This document shows positions 35,977 through 46,257 of a stretch of DNA of 64,000 bases, piece by piece; position 1 is the stretch's first letter, and every line of letters starts with the position of its first letter. The DNA lies in contig JALLLT010000022.1 of NCBI GenBank assembly GCA_025266875.1, forward strand, positions 186,001 to 250,000, given 5' to 3'. A program made the translations under genes and the position numbers. The DNA comes from Fennellomyces sp. T-0311. Its lineage: Eukaryota; Mucoromycota; Mucoromycetes; Mucorales; Lichtheimiaceae. The notes under the pieces are model-generated. The model saw only the letters and a list, made by a program, of their open reading frames with translations, did not search any database and was not told where the DNA came from.

Positions 35977-36737
35977 ATGCAACATATCAACCCTTCCCAA
36001 CTCTACTCTGACGGTGCTTATCGCTTCAAGTATGTGAGCGAATTCATGGACTTTGGTAAGTTGAAAGAGGCCCTGCGCCTTTCTGTTTATCACCGAAACA
36101 CTCACAGCACGGTGCAGGCGCTGATGATATCAAGGCCATCGAAAGCGTGGCAGACAAAATCCGGCCTCTGGTGCCCGTCGTGGTGGATGCAGTGTACGCC
36201 AAGCTATTCACGTACGATGTCACCAAGAAGCACTTTTTGCCCAAGAACGAAGGCTTTGAAGGCGCGGTTGCCAGCTCGCTCGAGGACTTGACCCTGGACC
36301 ATCCACAGATCAAGTTCCGCAAGGACTTCCTGTCCAAGTATCTGAACAAGCTTCTGTCTGGACCGTATGACGAGCGCATGCTGCGTTATCTCGACTGGGT
36401 GGCCAAGATCCACACCGACACGCCCGAAAAGAAGAGCAAGATCAACGTCGACTACATTCATATCAACGCGCTGATGGGCTTTGTGGAGACTACACTGGTG
36501 GGCGGCATTCTGTCGCTGAAACTGCCTGAGGAACAGACGGCGGCTGCTCTGTCGGCCTTCAACAAGCTGCTGTGGATCCAGAACGACTACTTTGCAAAGT
36601 ACTATTGCAACCCCGCCGCCACTGTGCAACAAAAGGACAAGAGCGTGTGCGACCAGCTGCTGAGCGTGCCGGCGGCTGTGGGAGCCGTTGTGGGAGGACT
36701 GGCGGTGTGGTTTGCGTTCAATCAAAAGAAGCTGTAA
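35977..36737 (+). CDS. Tail-anchored protoglobin
   Basis: Protoglobin-fold heme protein, 232 residues, two exons (35977-36055, 36118-36737) with a 62-nt intron whose removal restores FGADDIKAIE. The globin body carries KIRPLVPVVVDAVYAKLFTY, LSKYLNKLLSGPYDERMLRY and DWVAKIHTDTPEKKSKINV; the His in AKIH fits the proximal heme ligand of protoglobins and globin-coupled sensors, with YIHINALMGFVE after it. After CDQLL a hydrophobic segment (SVPAAVGAVVGGLAVWFAFN) ends in QKKL, a predicted C-terminal membrane anchor. Family members bind O2, NO or CO; the fungal role is not established. GC content is high and codon use biased, suggesting good expression. AATAAA overlaps the stop (36737-36742). Confidence 0.88.
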
Positions 36738-36886
36738 ATAAAACAAATGTGTCTTTTACTTGTTGCTGTGCAATATGAAGGGCTGGAAGGGAAGCTCGGG
36801 GGGTATGAGGGGCAGCAGAGCGCACAAGGAAAAATAAGGGAGAGGGGGAATTCATGCAGTGGTATCTCAAAGGGCTGGCCTGTAAC

Positions 36887-38513
36887 TTATTCCTCCATGA
36901 TCTCTTGGTCCTCCTCGTACTCCTCGTCCAAGTAATCTTCAGCCTCTTCCGCCGTGGCCTCCTGATACTGCTGGTATTCCGACACCAAGTCGTTCATGTT
37001 GGACTCGGCTTCCGTGAACTCCATCTCGTCCATGCCTTCGCCAGTGTACCAGTGCATGAAAGCCTTGCGGCGGAACATGGCCGTGAACTGCTCGTTGACA
37101 CGCTTGAACAGCTCCTGGATGGCCGTGCTGTTGCCGATGAATGTGCCACTCATCTTCAAGCCCGTGGGAGGGATGTCGCACAAAGACGTCTTGACCGAGT
37201 TGGGAATCCACTCGACAAAGTACGACGAGTTCTTCTGCTGCACAGCCAGCATCTGGTTCTCGACCTCCTTGGTGGACAGTCGGCCACGGAACATGGTAGC
37301 CACCGTCAGGTAGCGACCGTGGCGAGGGTCGGATGCAGCCATCATGTTGCGGGCATCAAACATCTGTGCAGTAAGTTCAGGGACGCTCAGATTGCGGTAC
37401 TGCTGAGAAGCAAACGCCGTCAATGGCGCAAAGCCGACCATGAAGAAATGGAGGCGAGGGAAGGGCACTACACACTGCGTTCAATTCACTATGCCACGTC
37501 GTACAGCCACGGCACAACTTACCCATGTTGACAAAAAGCTTGCGCAGATCAGAATTGAGCTGGCCAGGGAAACGCAGCGAGGTGGAGACGCCCGACATGA
37601 CAGCAGACACCAGCTGGTTCAGATCACCGTAGCCCGGGCTGGACAGCTTCAATGTGCGGAAGCAGATATCGTAAAGAGCCTCGTTGTCGATGCAGAAAGT
37701 GGCATCGCAGTTTTCAACGAGCTGATGCACCGACAGGACGGCGTTGTAGGGCTCGACAACGGTGTCGGAGACCTTGGGCGAGGGCACTACGGAGTATGTG
37801 CACAACATGCGATCGGGGTACTCTTCACGGATTTTGGAGAGCAGCAACGAGCCCATGCCAGAGCCCGTGCCACCACCAAGCGAGTGTGCAAGCTGGAAAC
37901 CTTGCAAGCAGTCGGTGTGCTCGGCCTCCTTGCGAACGACGTCCAGAACGGACTCGACCAGCTCGGCGCCCTCGGTGTAGTAGCCCTTGGCCCACGAGTT
38001 ACCTGCACCCGATTGCGCGTGGACAAAGTTGTCGGGTCGATACAGCTTGCCGTAGGTGCTGCCACGGATGGCATCCATGGTTGCAGGCTCCAAATCGACC
38101 AACACGGCTCTGCACACAAATTAGTTTAGTATATTATGCACTACGACCCACGCTGCAGATCTTCTGTGTCTTGCTCCCGTTACCTTGGCACGTATTTGCC
38201 CGTGGAGCCTTCGTTGTAATAGACGTTGATGCGCTCCAGCTGAAGATCGTTGTCACCGGCGTAGGCGCCTGATCCATCAATACCGTGCTCTTGACTGATG
38301 GTTTCCCAGAACTTCTGGCCAATCTATATCCGAACACAAACGTCAGCGTAACGCTCATCATGCGCGCGATGCAGTGTTTTCGCGCGTGGACGATCCGGCG
38401 CCAACTTGCCTGATTACCACATTGACCTACGGATGCAGATGAGTGAAAAAGTTCCGGCGGGCAGATTGTCCCATGAGCGCGTTACCTGCTTGGACGTGAA
38501 TGATTTCTCTCAT
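36887..38513 (-). CDS. Beta-tubulin
   Basis: Beta-tubulin, 450 residues, five exons: 38513-38486, 38426-38410 (17 nt), 38323-38184, 38109-37523, 37467-36887. The intron 38409-38324 begins with GC (gcaagt) rather than GT; the others are GT-AG. All hallmarks are present: MREI autoregulation tetrapeptide, [17 protein letters not shown] nucleotide loop, [16 protein letters not shown], the acidic tail [12 protein letters not shown]. At benzimidazole-related positions it has His6, Tyr167 (codon 37794-37796), Ala198 (GCC, 37701-37703), Phe200, Leu240 and Met257. Convergent with the protoglobin gene (150 bp). The upstream region 38520-38700 has GT and GA dinucleotide runs. Confidence 0.97.
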
Positions 38514-38592
38514 AATGCTAAAGTGGAAAGAGTAGAACGGTGACGAGCTGAAAGATGAATGGGGGAGAAAAGAGAATGATTGAGCGTGATTA

Positions 38593-38632
38593 GTGTGTGT
38601 GTGTGTGGTGAAAGAGAGAGAGAGAAGAGGGG
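38593..38632. repeat. GT/GA microsatellite in tubulin upstream region
   Basis: A run of gtgtgtgtgtgtg followed by gagagagagagaagagg about 80-120 bp upstream of the beta-tubulin ATG (reading on the opposite strand as a CT-rich then CA tract). CT-rich tracts near start sites are common in strongly expressed fungal genes; a role here is inference. Confidence 0.5.
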
Positions 38633-39171
38633 CGAGGGGCAGTTATGCAAATGGAAAAGCTCAAGTTCGTGATCGTGACGGAGGCTTAAATGTTACTTCT
38701 TCGCGTTCAAAGTGTTTGCTTTTCCCTCAATCCCAGGGGCGAAGGATGGCCAAGGGCTCGCTCGCAGGGTTGGAGGGGCTCTCTACCGCCATGCCTGCCT
38801 CGCTCTCTCTACTTTCACTCCTCTCTCTGAGCCGAGGATGATGGAGCTGCAACTCACTTTTAAGCACGAGGAAACACCGAACCCATGTGTCACCTCATGC
38901 ATCTTTTCTTGTGCGAACGCGATCAATAGGGGGCATGGCTCCTCGTGCAACTGCTTTTCTTTTATGTACATAGGTCCACTTTTTATTCGCCCGAGTGCAT
39001 AGTACTGCATACATAATGAAGAGAAGGGGGTATAGCAAAGGGTAATAGCGACAAGACATGTTCGTTTGGCATCCATATATAAAAGCAGGGGTTCATAGTA
39101 AGGTATTTTGTTTCCTTTTCTCTCTCTCTTTCTCTAGTCGTTCGTTGTTCCATGTGCTTGTAAAAAAAAAA

Positions 39172-40482
39172 TCATTGCTCCAACGGTTGATGAAGCTGCT
39201 GTTGTTGCTGAATCACTGCCGTGACACTGTTGATGGCTGTCTGTCGACACCGTTTCCATTGGCTGTCAAGTTGCTTGATCCACGAAAGCACGAGTTCCAG
39301 GCGGTCCTGCAAATTGATCGTGCGCAAGAGGGCATAACGTTCAGCTCCGCTGACAGGCAAGATTGCCGCAGCCCACCAAACCAGCGCGATAGGGTGTGTG
39401 TGTGACGGAAGTTCACCGTGAATCCGTTGCATTGTTTCGAACCATAGCGGGCCTAGCAATCCCATCGTACTTGTCGCTGTGACACCTTCGACGGGTGGAG
39501 ACGCTGCTATCTGCTCGATAAACGCGTGGACCTGGCCAGCAAGGTCGTAGACCCAAGCATCGTGCGCAAGTATTTCGGGCACAAATTCGATATCTGCTAT
39601 CAGGATAGATAGATCTTCCATATTTGCTTCTTCATGATCCACACTGTTGGTTTGGAATCGTTCTCGTCCAACAACGTCCAGAATAAGTGATCCATTTGCG
39701 TGCTGTTCAACCGATGTGATCTCGATCATCGTTCCAAACTGTGACAGTTTGGGCCTACCGCGATGAACTGCCGGAAGGCACAGTGCGTTGTACTGTTTCG
39801 AGGCAATGATGGCGTGTCGTAACATCCGAATATGCGATGGCATAAACACAGGAAGACGGACTTGTTGGTGTGGCAAGATAACAAGACCAGTGACGAATAC
39901 TGGAGTTGTCGACATCTTGCTCGTGACAAGACTGTGGTTAGCGTCTGGAAGCATGTCGAGCATTTTCTGCAAGATACGATTGGGTGCAGCTTGGTTTTGG
40001 ATATGGTTGTAACGGGGCAACGGCCGTTGACACTCGGGACACGATTCGCCTACAATTTTGAGCTCAAGGAGGCATAATCGGCAGTAGACATGCCCGCAAT
40101 GGGTTGTCATGGGCTGGTGGAACGTGTCGTGGCATTTACGGCATTGGAGTAAAGCTACACAGGCATGTTGGATATCAAGAGTAGGAGCTTTGCCCTTCAA
40201 TGATTGGATGGAGGAAGACGAGCCCCGTACAATGAGGGAAACGTTCTGTACGACGTTATCAACGTGCGATTCTTGTGATCGACCAAAAAGATGAGTTGGG
40301 TAATGGCATTCAGGAACAGGGCATAGGAAGACTGGACGTTGGATTTGTTGGTCGTCGATGGGCTTCGGGATACAGTGTTGGCATACAGTGTAGCCACATG
40401 AAAGGGTTACTGGGGCAACAAGATCGCTTCTACAGACAGGACATTTAAGGAATCCTTCGAGTGTGATGACGAATAAATCCAT
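39172..40482 (-). CDS. RING and LON-substrate-binding domain protein
   Basis: Single-exon protein, 436 residues, with the LONRF-like layout. RING-like finger 1 (about 12-65): CPVCRSDLVAPVTLSCGYTV then CQHC and a later Cys pair. RING finger 2 (about 113-152): CRKCHDTFHQPMTTHCGHVY, CRLC, CPEC. From about 195 an ATP-dependent protease La (LON) N-terminal substrate-binding domain: LVILPHQQVRLPVFMPSHIR, YNALCLPA, GTMIEITSVEQ, LDVVGRERF. A helical end with a Gln run (IQQQQQLHQPLEQ) follows. LONRF proteins are E3 ubiquitin ligases in protein quality control; that role is inferred. Start at the first ATG. Divergent, 100 bp from the next candidate gene. Confidence 0.9.
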   Translation of the reverse strand: MDLFVITLEGFLKCPVCRSDLVAPVTLSCGYTVCQHCIPKPIDDQQIQRPVFLCPVPECHYPTHLFGRSQESHVDNVVQNVSLIVRGSSSSIQSLKGKAPTLDIQHACVALLQCRKCHDTFHQPMTTHCGHVYCRLCLLELKIVGESCPECQRPLPRYNHIQNQAAPNRILQKMLDMLPDANHSLVTSKMSTTPVFVTGLVILPHQQVRLPVFMPSHIRMLRHAIIASKQYNALCLPAVHRGRPKLSQFGTMIEITSVEQHANGSLILDVVGRERFQTNSVDHEEANMEDLSILIADIEFVPEILAHDAWVYDLAGQVHAFIEQIAASPPVEGVTATSTMGLLGPLWFETMQRIHGELPSHTHPIALVWWAAAILPVSGAERYALLRTINLQDRLELVLSWIKQLDSQWKRCRQTAINSVTAVIQQQQQLHQPLEQ

Positions 40483-40583
40483 CGGATTCCGGGCAGCGTT
40501 TTTCCACAGTAGACAGGCTAGGTTGGTTAAAAATATAAAAGAAGGGAAAGTTTAACGGCATTATAACGGCTATCCACAGTTAT

Positions 40584-40951
40584 ATGCTTTCGAAGTTGAT
40601 AAATTCTTTGGCATCGAGATTCGTATACCAGTTTCCCGATGCCAGCTTACACGATTTCCCGATTTGGATACAAGAGCCAGCGATCTGTGGTCTGGCGCAA
40701 ATCACCGATTCAGACAAAGATGCGGCTTTTCCCAATGGCCCGTTTTTCACCCTTGTCAAACGCACACCCATTATTCGGATCATGAAATCTAAAATGCATG
40801 TATCATGCAACCTCCTTGCACTAACGAGACTGCTGTCATGGTGAGTGTACATCCTTCTCCGACTGCTTCTTCCGACCGTTGTTGCACGAATGCTAAGCTT
40901 GGGCCCAGGGCACAGCAAAAGGAGGCGAAAAAAGTGGCAAGGAATTATTAA
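40584..40951 (+). CDS. Small orphan, possibly mitochondrial
   Basis: Exon 40584-40840 and exon 40909-40951 join across a 68-nt intron (gtgagt...ggcccag) to a 99-residue protein starting MLSKLINSLASRFVYQFPDA and ending QQKEAKKVARNY. The start is amphipathic, with Lys/Arg and hydroxyl residues and no acids in the first 18, as in mitochondrial presequences. The central part (FPIWIQEPAICGLAQITDSD) gives no family. It shares a 100-bp divergent upstream region with the RING-LON gene. The region is GC-richer than the flanking AT-rich DNA. An internal extra intron (around 40798-40828) is possible. Confidence 0.4.
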
Positions 40952-40959
40952 AAGACCAT

Positions 40960-41990
40960 GTCCTCGAGATCTTCATTAGTAGGGTCCTTATGTCCTGCAA
41001 GGGTTGTGAGCGCCACTTTTTTTCACTTGTCATGGAGAAAGTACTAATATCTCACCCTACTTTATTCTCCATGTTCAAGGAGCTGATGATGATCGGTCCT
41101 TCTACTTTTTTGTGAATCGAAGCATTCGCTTATAGACAAAATAAGGAGGATGATATCACGATGATGCACATCCGTGCCCTTTTCTACAAATCCAATGGAA
41201 CGGGTACAAAATCGGTCGAGGGATTGACAAATGCTTTTCTCAAGGTAATCTAGCGATCAATTTATACTGCATGCAAATGACCCTAATTCAGTTATTCGAC
41301 TTGCCTTTAAAGCTTTTAATTTTCGATCGTTCTTAAACGGATTCGAAATCCCCTGCCTTAACTTTAACCGTATTTTCCGAGCTACTGTACGTATCCTAGG
41401 CACTTTTTTTTATAAAAAAAAGTAGCCCTATTCATACGGATAATCATATCAACCATTGACTCTTCAATTCATCATGTGTACTTATATACACCGTGGGAAC
41501 ATTATTGTAAGACATTAAATAAACGCGTTGATAACATTGACACCATCGCGCTGTTCCGAGTCTGCGAGCTATGCCAAGCCTTCTTCCTTTGTTTTTGGTA
41601 GACTCCGGGCACCCTGTGACCGTATTAATCTCACCATCTGTAATATATATAAATATTACTGATTTTGACAATCGTGTCATTTAAAAAAACGATATGCAGT
41701 TAGTTGTGGACCGACATAATTCCCATACTCGTGTATCGTCGGTTAGCGGATGGAGAACACCACATTATTTAGAAAACTAGAAAGCCCTTGCCCAATTCCA
41801 TGGTAATAGATTAGGTTATCAAGTTAGGATAGTAACTTCTAAGTTATCTGTTGAGACACAGAGGATGACATCTTAAACAGGAGGTATAGGTTTCGAAAAC
41901 GTCAAAGAACCAATAGAAAACTCATGAAATGCAAAAGGCTTCTCAAATACATTGTCGATGTTCCGAAGTGTACCACATAGGGTTACACTA
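40960..41990. other. AT-rich, no supported gene
   Basis: No convincing ORF. The minus-strand ORF 41444-41680 shows no family features. Confidence 0.5.
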
Positions 41991-42008
41991 CATACGTAAC
42001 AGACGCGA

Positions 42009-42248
42009 ATGGCATCGGACCATAATTCTATTCAGCATGAGTACGACACAGACATTGCAAAACTTTTGGTATGTCAAGTGTTATCTTTTACTGCTTTTTT
42101 TTATGCTTATAGCAACGATGTATTGGTGCATGTATGGACATTCACGTCATCCCACTCAGATGCAAATGTGCATGGGTACAATGTTTTCGTGTCCAAATTA
42201 TCAATACATGACCGTCAACGTTTTTCAGAGTTTGCGGTGATGTACTGA
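42009..42248 (+). CDS. Small orphan ORF
   Basis: ATG-started 79-codon ORF, MASDHNSIQHEYDTDIAKLL through FVSKLSIHDRQRFSEFAVMY, with better composition than its surroundings. A gtatgt...tatag pair inside (about 42069-42112) could be an intron, which would change the C-terminal frame. No family. Possibly one exon of a larger gene with the 43.1-kb segment. Confidence 0.25.
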   Translation: MASDHNSIQHEYDTDIAKLLVCQVLSFTAFFYAYSNDVLVHVWTFTSSHSDANVHGYNVFVSKLSIHDRQRFSEFAVMY

Positions 42249-43082
42249 GATTGAAGTAGCATAGTTGTATATGCCGAAGTCATACTTTGTATGCAATACT
42301 TACCTACGTACGCCGACCAAAATCTCGTCTATACTGCTTCAACTGGAGAAGGTATGAAAAAGTTCAGCATGCTTGGTGATGTACGTACGTACGAGATTTT
42401 TTTTTAAAAAAAATGGTCGCAGTTCGCTAAGGGATATGTAGTATCTCAGATTCGTTGTCTGACTTTTACATGGTATATGTTTCTCATGTGTTATCAACGT
42501 GGAAGAAAAAAAGGCTAAATGATGTTACGCTATTGAAACACCAGTGGCAGTGAGCAATCTAGTCATCGCGACTTCTGACTTTACTAAAGTGAAAACAAGG
42601 GTAGGACTGAAATATTCGTGTCAAGTAGAGCAACAATAACATTGAGGCAGTGGTCACAGTTTCCAACATGACTTTTTCCAATGAGGTAAAAGGTAAAACT
42701 GAAAGTATTATTAATAGGAGGGTACCATAGCTTTCACAAGTGATCCTCGTTTCTTTTTATCTTTTTTCCTTTGCAATGGCTCAATCAGGACTTTGTGCAA
42801 GGACATTTCTAGGAAATCGCTCTTCTCCTCATTATGATTTCATACGAATCACACATCCACTATTTTTTTTTACGTTCCACTTGGCGTGTTGGCTACTAAT
42901 TCCTCTACTTTAGATGAAAATCCAGCTGCGTTCAGAATGCTACCTATGTTATCAGCATTTCCATTCCTTTGCAAAATAAGCAGTGCTACGTATGCTATCT
43001 GGACCGCGTATGACGTTTGTACAAAAACATACTCATGTTACTCGCTTAAATAACCTTTTTTTATTTATATATGAAATAGTGC

Positions 43083-43636
43083 GTGCGTGAACCGCTATTA
43101 CTAATTAAGTTTTCTAGAAAAAATCGTACACCTGCGTCTTCTCAAAATATATATGAAGGCTGCGCATTATGGGTGATTGTAAATGAACAGATTACCTGGT
43201 ACTATTTCAATTTCGCTCGGGGTTTTCGCATTTGCGATATGCAACAACAGTTCTCAACCTTTATGACATTGTCTGTACCGATAAAACGGCGGTACCTCTT
43301 TCGGGTTTATATTAAGGGGGTTCAAAAATTCAAATTTCGTCGACTTGAGTTTCTGAAGCCGCTTCTATTAGGGGATGACTATACTGCCACTGCAAGGTAT
43401 AGCCTTTCATTACTTAAGGTAGCACAGAAAGGTGAGCAAGGAATGTTTGTTCTTTTTACTTAAGGAATCCGTCAGCTTGTCAAGATGGAGACATTGCAAT
43501 TGTTACTTACATGTGAACCTGTGATTCTGGGACGGCGATTCATGTTCAGATTTAGTCAACGTGCAATTCCTATCCTTCTCGATCATTTGGAAAACTTGAC
43601 AGAGCCCGAGCCTTTAATTTTTCTTTTAGTGATCTA
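43083..43636 (+). pseudogene. Orphan, distantly like the 51.5-kb protein
   Basis: Open frame 43083-43463 contains TWYYFNFARGFRICDMQQQF and RRYLFRVYIKGVQKFKFRRL. A 33-nt segment (gtgagc...cttaag) that ends with its only in-frame stop separates it from a same-frame continuation reading METLQLLLTCEPVILGRRFM and FRFSQRAIPILLDHLENLTE. Either a very short intron or a stop in a relic. The piece RFMFRFSQRAIPILLDHLEN aligns in pattern with KYILHVDNHASLRLLEHLKG of the 51.5-kb protein and with the second half of LAGLIDADG_1 domains. The first frame has no ATG before its middle (first residue GTG), so an upstream exon is missing or lost. Confidence 0.35.
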
Positions 43637-43649
43637 GGGCATACTGAGT

Positions 43650-44220
43650 ATATTCTTCGATATGGAATAGCGATGAAGTGTAATAGTTTGCGTATAACAG
43701 AAGACTAACATTGAAGCCGTTCCGTGGAGAACCTTGAGATGAAGTATTTTCATTTAGCAAGTTTGGTAGGCTTTTGGATACATAACGCTATTTTTAATAT
43801 TGTCATTAGCTAGCGTTCTGGTGGGAGGAATGGAGGACAGCCCGATCAGGACTGATCTTTGCAGGCTTCGTGCAGAGACGCTGATTCGAATATTGTTGCC
43901 CAAAGATATCCTGTGGATTGATTTGTTAGCTAGAAACTCAATGAAAAGAAGTTGTGTGTATATCTAAAGCTGATAATAGATTGTACTGTGGCAGGCTAAC
44001 GAGATTACGTGTTTTCTGTTGGAGGATAGGTTAGCCATGTACAACTTGCTTACGTTTACCTTGCTAATCTCTTCCGCTCACATGAAATTTACTGTAAAAA
44101 TATATACCTTTATACTTCTTCAGCTTCTAGTCATGCTCAATAATAACCCATCTTAATATAGAATCCGTTATCGTGGCCTTGACAGCTCCATCTCAAACAC
44201 GGTAATATTGTCGGTCCACG
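43650..44220. other. AT-rich, no supported gene
   Basis: No ORF of interest on either strand. Confidence 0.5.
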
Positions 44221-44224
44221 TTTT

Positions 44225-45320
44225 CACCTGGAGCCGGAACTTTTGGGCACAGTCCAAGTGCCTTGACCGTTTCAAGATACCCATCCACCTTCAGTCCTTG
44301 GGTGAGGCCCGACTAAAGATAACCGGTGGCCAGAGGTCCGAAATTTAGTATGACGCAGCTTATTAAAGATGCGCACATTTTTCGTTAAAGCAAGAAGTAT
44401 CCACAGTCTCTTCTTTTTTTTTTCGTTCAAAGTCACTTTCCTTCATTCATCAAAGGTGGCATTTGCTAACTACTGGAGCCACTGCGAACCATTACTTATA
44501 CCAAATAGCTCACTAGGAGTTCCAGGAACAGTTTAATAATGCCAAGGACTCGAAACAAGAGTAACGTGGAGAGTTACTGTCCGCGGAAAACAGACAACAG
44601 TGTCGTTGCTGCATGGTACGCTTTATTTTGTATAGATAAGCACTACGTAGCAAAATTAACAGATGCATTGATATGTCTAGTGCACAGATACAGCTTTTCG
44701 CTGCACGTGGTGTGAATTGCGCCTGTTTTTCAACGAGCTGTACTGGCGATATTATCATGACCTACAGCAAGCAATAATATTTCCGGCGTTAAAGTATGAG
44801 CTGAGGGGATAATCGACAGAGTATTACCAGGTTATGCTATAAAAGGTCTTTATCTGAGATAAATAATTACGCTGTTGTATAAAGTAATTGTTTGTAAGAT
44901 ATGTTTGTGTGAAACAGGGTCCACAATATAATATGAGATAAGAGAAATTGATAGAGTGAGTTAAGCAAAAGTAAGCCTAAGCTTCGTGATCAGGCTTCTG
45001 ACAAGGTATGTTTAGGATATTTGGAGTGTATATACTTGAAAAATGGAAGATAGAAAAGACGCAAAAGTGAAGAGATTAAAATTAGGGCCATGCTTAGCTA
45101 TTTAAAAGCAATCATACTACTTACCGCTGAGCGAACCCAGCTCCCTCCAACAAGGGTCAAGTTAGCATGATCTTCTGGTTCAGGCCACGAGTTGATTTTT
45201 CGCGTATAGCGATAGGTTAATGCCACGAACGGCCGTGGGAAGATTGTCGCTTAACGCTACCGGTCTACGACAGGATTTAGCTTCGCCACCATTATCACCA
45301 GGTAGGTTTTGCGCCATGAT
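44225..45320 (-). pseudogene. GC-richer exon-like islands of unknown gene
   Basis: Two islands stand out from AT-rich flanks. At 44232-44314 the minus strand reads GLTQGLKVDGYLETVKALGL then CPKVPAPG between a tttag acceptor and a gtgaaa donor. At 45130-45260 it reads LTYRYTRKINSWPEPEDHAN and LTLVGGSWVRSA up to a gtaagt donor; an overlapping frame starts with ATG 45319 (MAQNLPGDNGGEAKSCRRPV). They are 800 bp apart with no coding link found. Relics of an older gene or of a fast-evolving one. Confidence 0.2.
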
Positions 45321-45329
45321 ATAATTGCG

Positions 45330-46257
45330 CTTATTCTTGAAGAAGCAAAATGCTGTAAAGAATGGATCAAAGGGGGTTTATATCAGTTCATTTGTTAAAG
45401 GAATCTGGACGATTTAATTAATCTCATCGAACGCACCAATGTTACTCATACAGACTATATATGCGGTCACCGTATGTGTGATAAAATGTTCACTTGAGCG
45501 ACAACGCAGGTATATGCACCATGTAACTTACGGAGGTTTAAAAGCGTCAAAAGTAAGGAAAGCGTGAGAAGATTGCGGAAAGCAAGTCAGAACGACTGTA
45601 AAAGTAAGATGGTTGATCGCGACACCACAGGTCTAGGGCCAGGAACGGACATAATCCGACCGACATGACCATATCTTGATGGAGTTGTCAGTGGCGTAAT
45701 GACTAATCCAGATCAGGATCGCTCATTGCTGAACATAAATAGAGAGTGCAAAGCATAAATTTGCAACAAATCCTACAACCGAAATGTATGTGTGCGAGAA
45801 AGAAACTCAACACACGGCAAGCGCACCTGCTACAGCAGCCATAAAATTCGCTGTTCTCAACATTGTACTACTTGAGCAGCATCAAGCAACTTAATACATT
45901 AATCATGGTAACCATCGTCTCCATAACAAAAGGGAAGGAAAAGGCTCAGAACAACGATTGTAGTCGGCATAAATTGCATTCGTATGCCATGCATTTTTAG
46001 ACTGGGATAATAGCAGCAAGCGGCAAGCAAGTCCGCACACCAGCTAGATCGATCTTTTTCAGATACACCAAGTAGTCAAAGGAATATATGTTAGAGTACT
46101 TGAAGAATATATTTTACAATTAGACAACAAGTACAAATATAAGAGATATTATTTCTCAATACAAAATAATAATTACAAATGATATATACACATTAAACAG
46201 CGGGAGTGAAGACTAAAAGGATGTAGGGGAGAAGATAGAGAGAAATGGGGATTTTAA
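45330..46257. other. AT-rich, weak exon-like patches
   Basis: Around 45600-45720 the minus strand is open and contains YGHVGRIMSVPGPRPVVSRS, which echoes the VGRIMSV phrase at 9.04 kb; the plus strand of 45785-45892 has a 35-codon ATG ORF (MYVCEKETQHTASAPATAAI...). Neither can be extended. The right edge is the 3' flank of the sugar transporter. Confidence 0.3.

Noticed and set aside
37440..38129. Plus-strand ORFs of 206-229 codons
   Set aside because: They are antisense shadows of the beta-tubulin exon 38109-37523, caused by its GC-rich, biased codons.
42385..42413. cgtacgtacgtacg followed by T9A8 as an inverted-repeat element
   Set aside because: Short simple-sequence palindrome in AT-rich DNA; no second copy or flanking duplication noticed.
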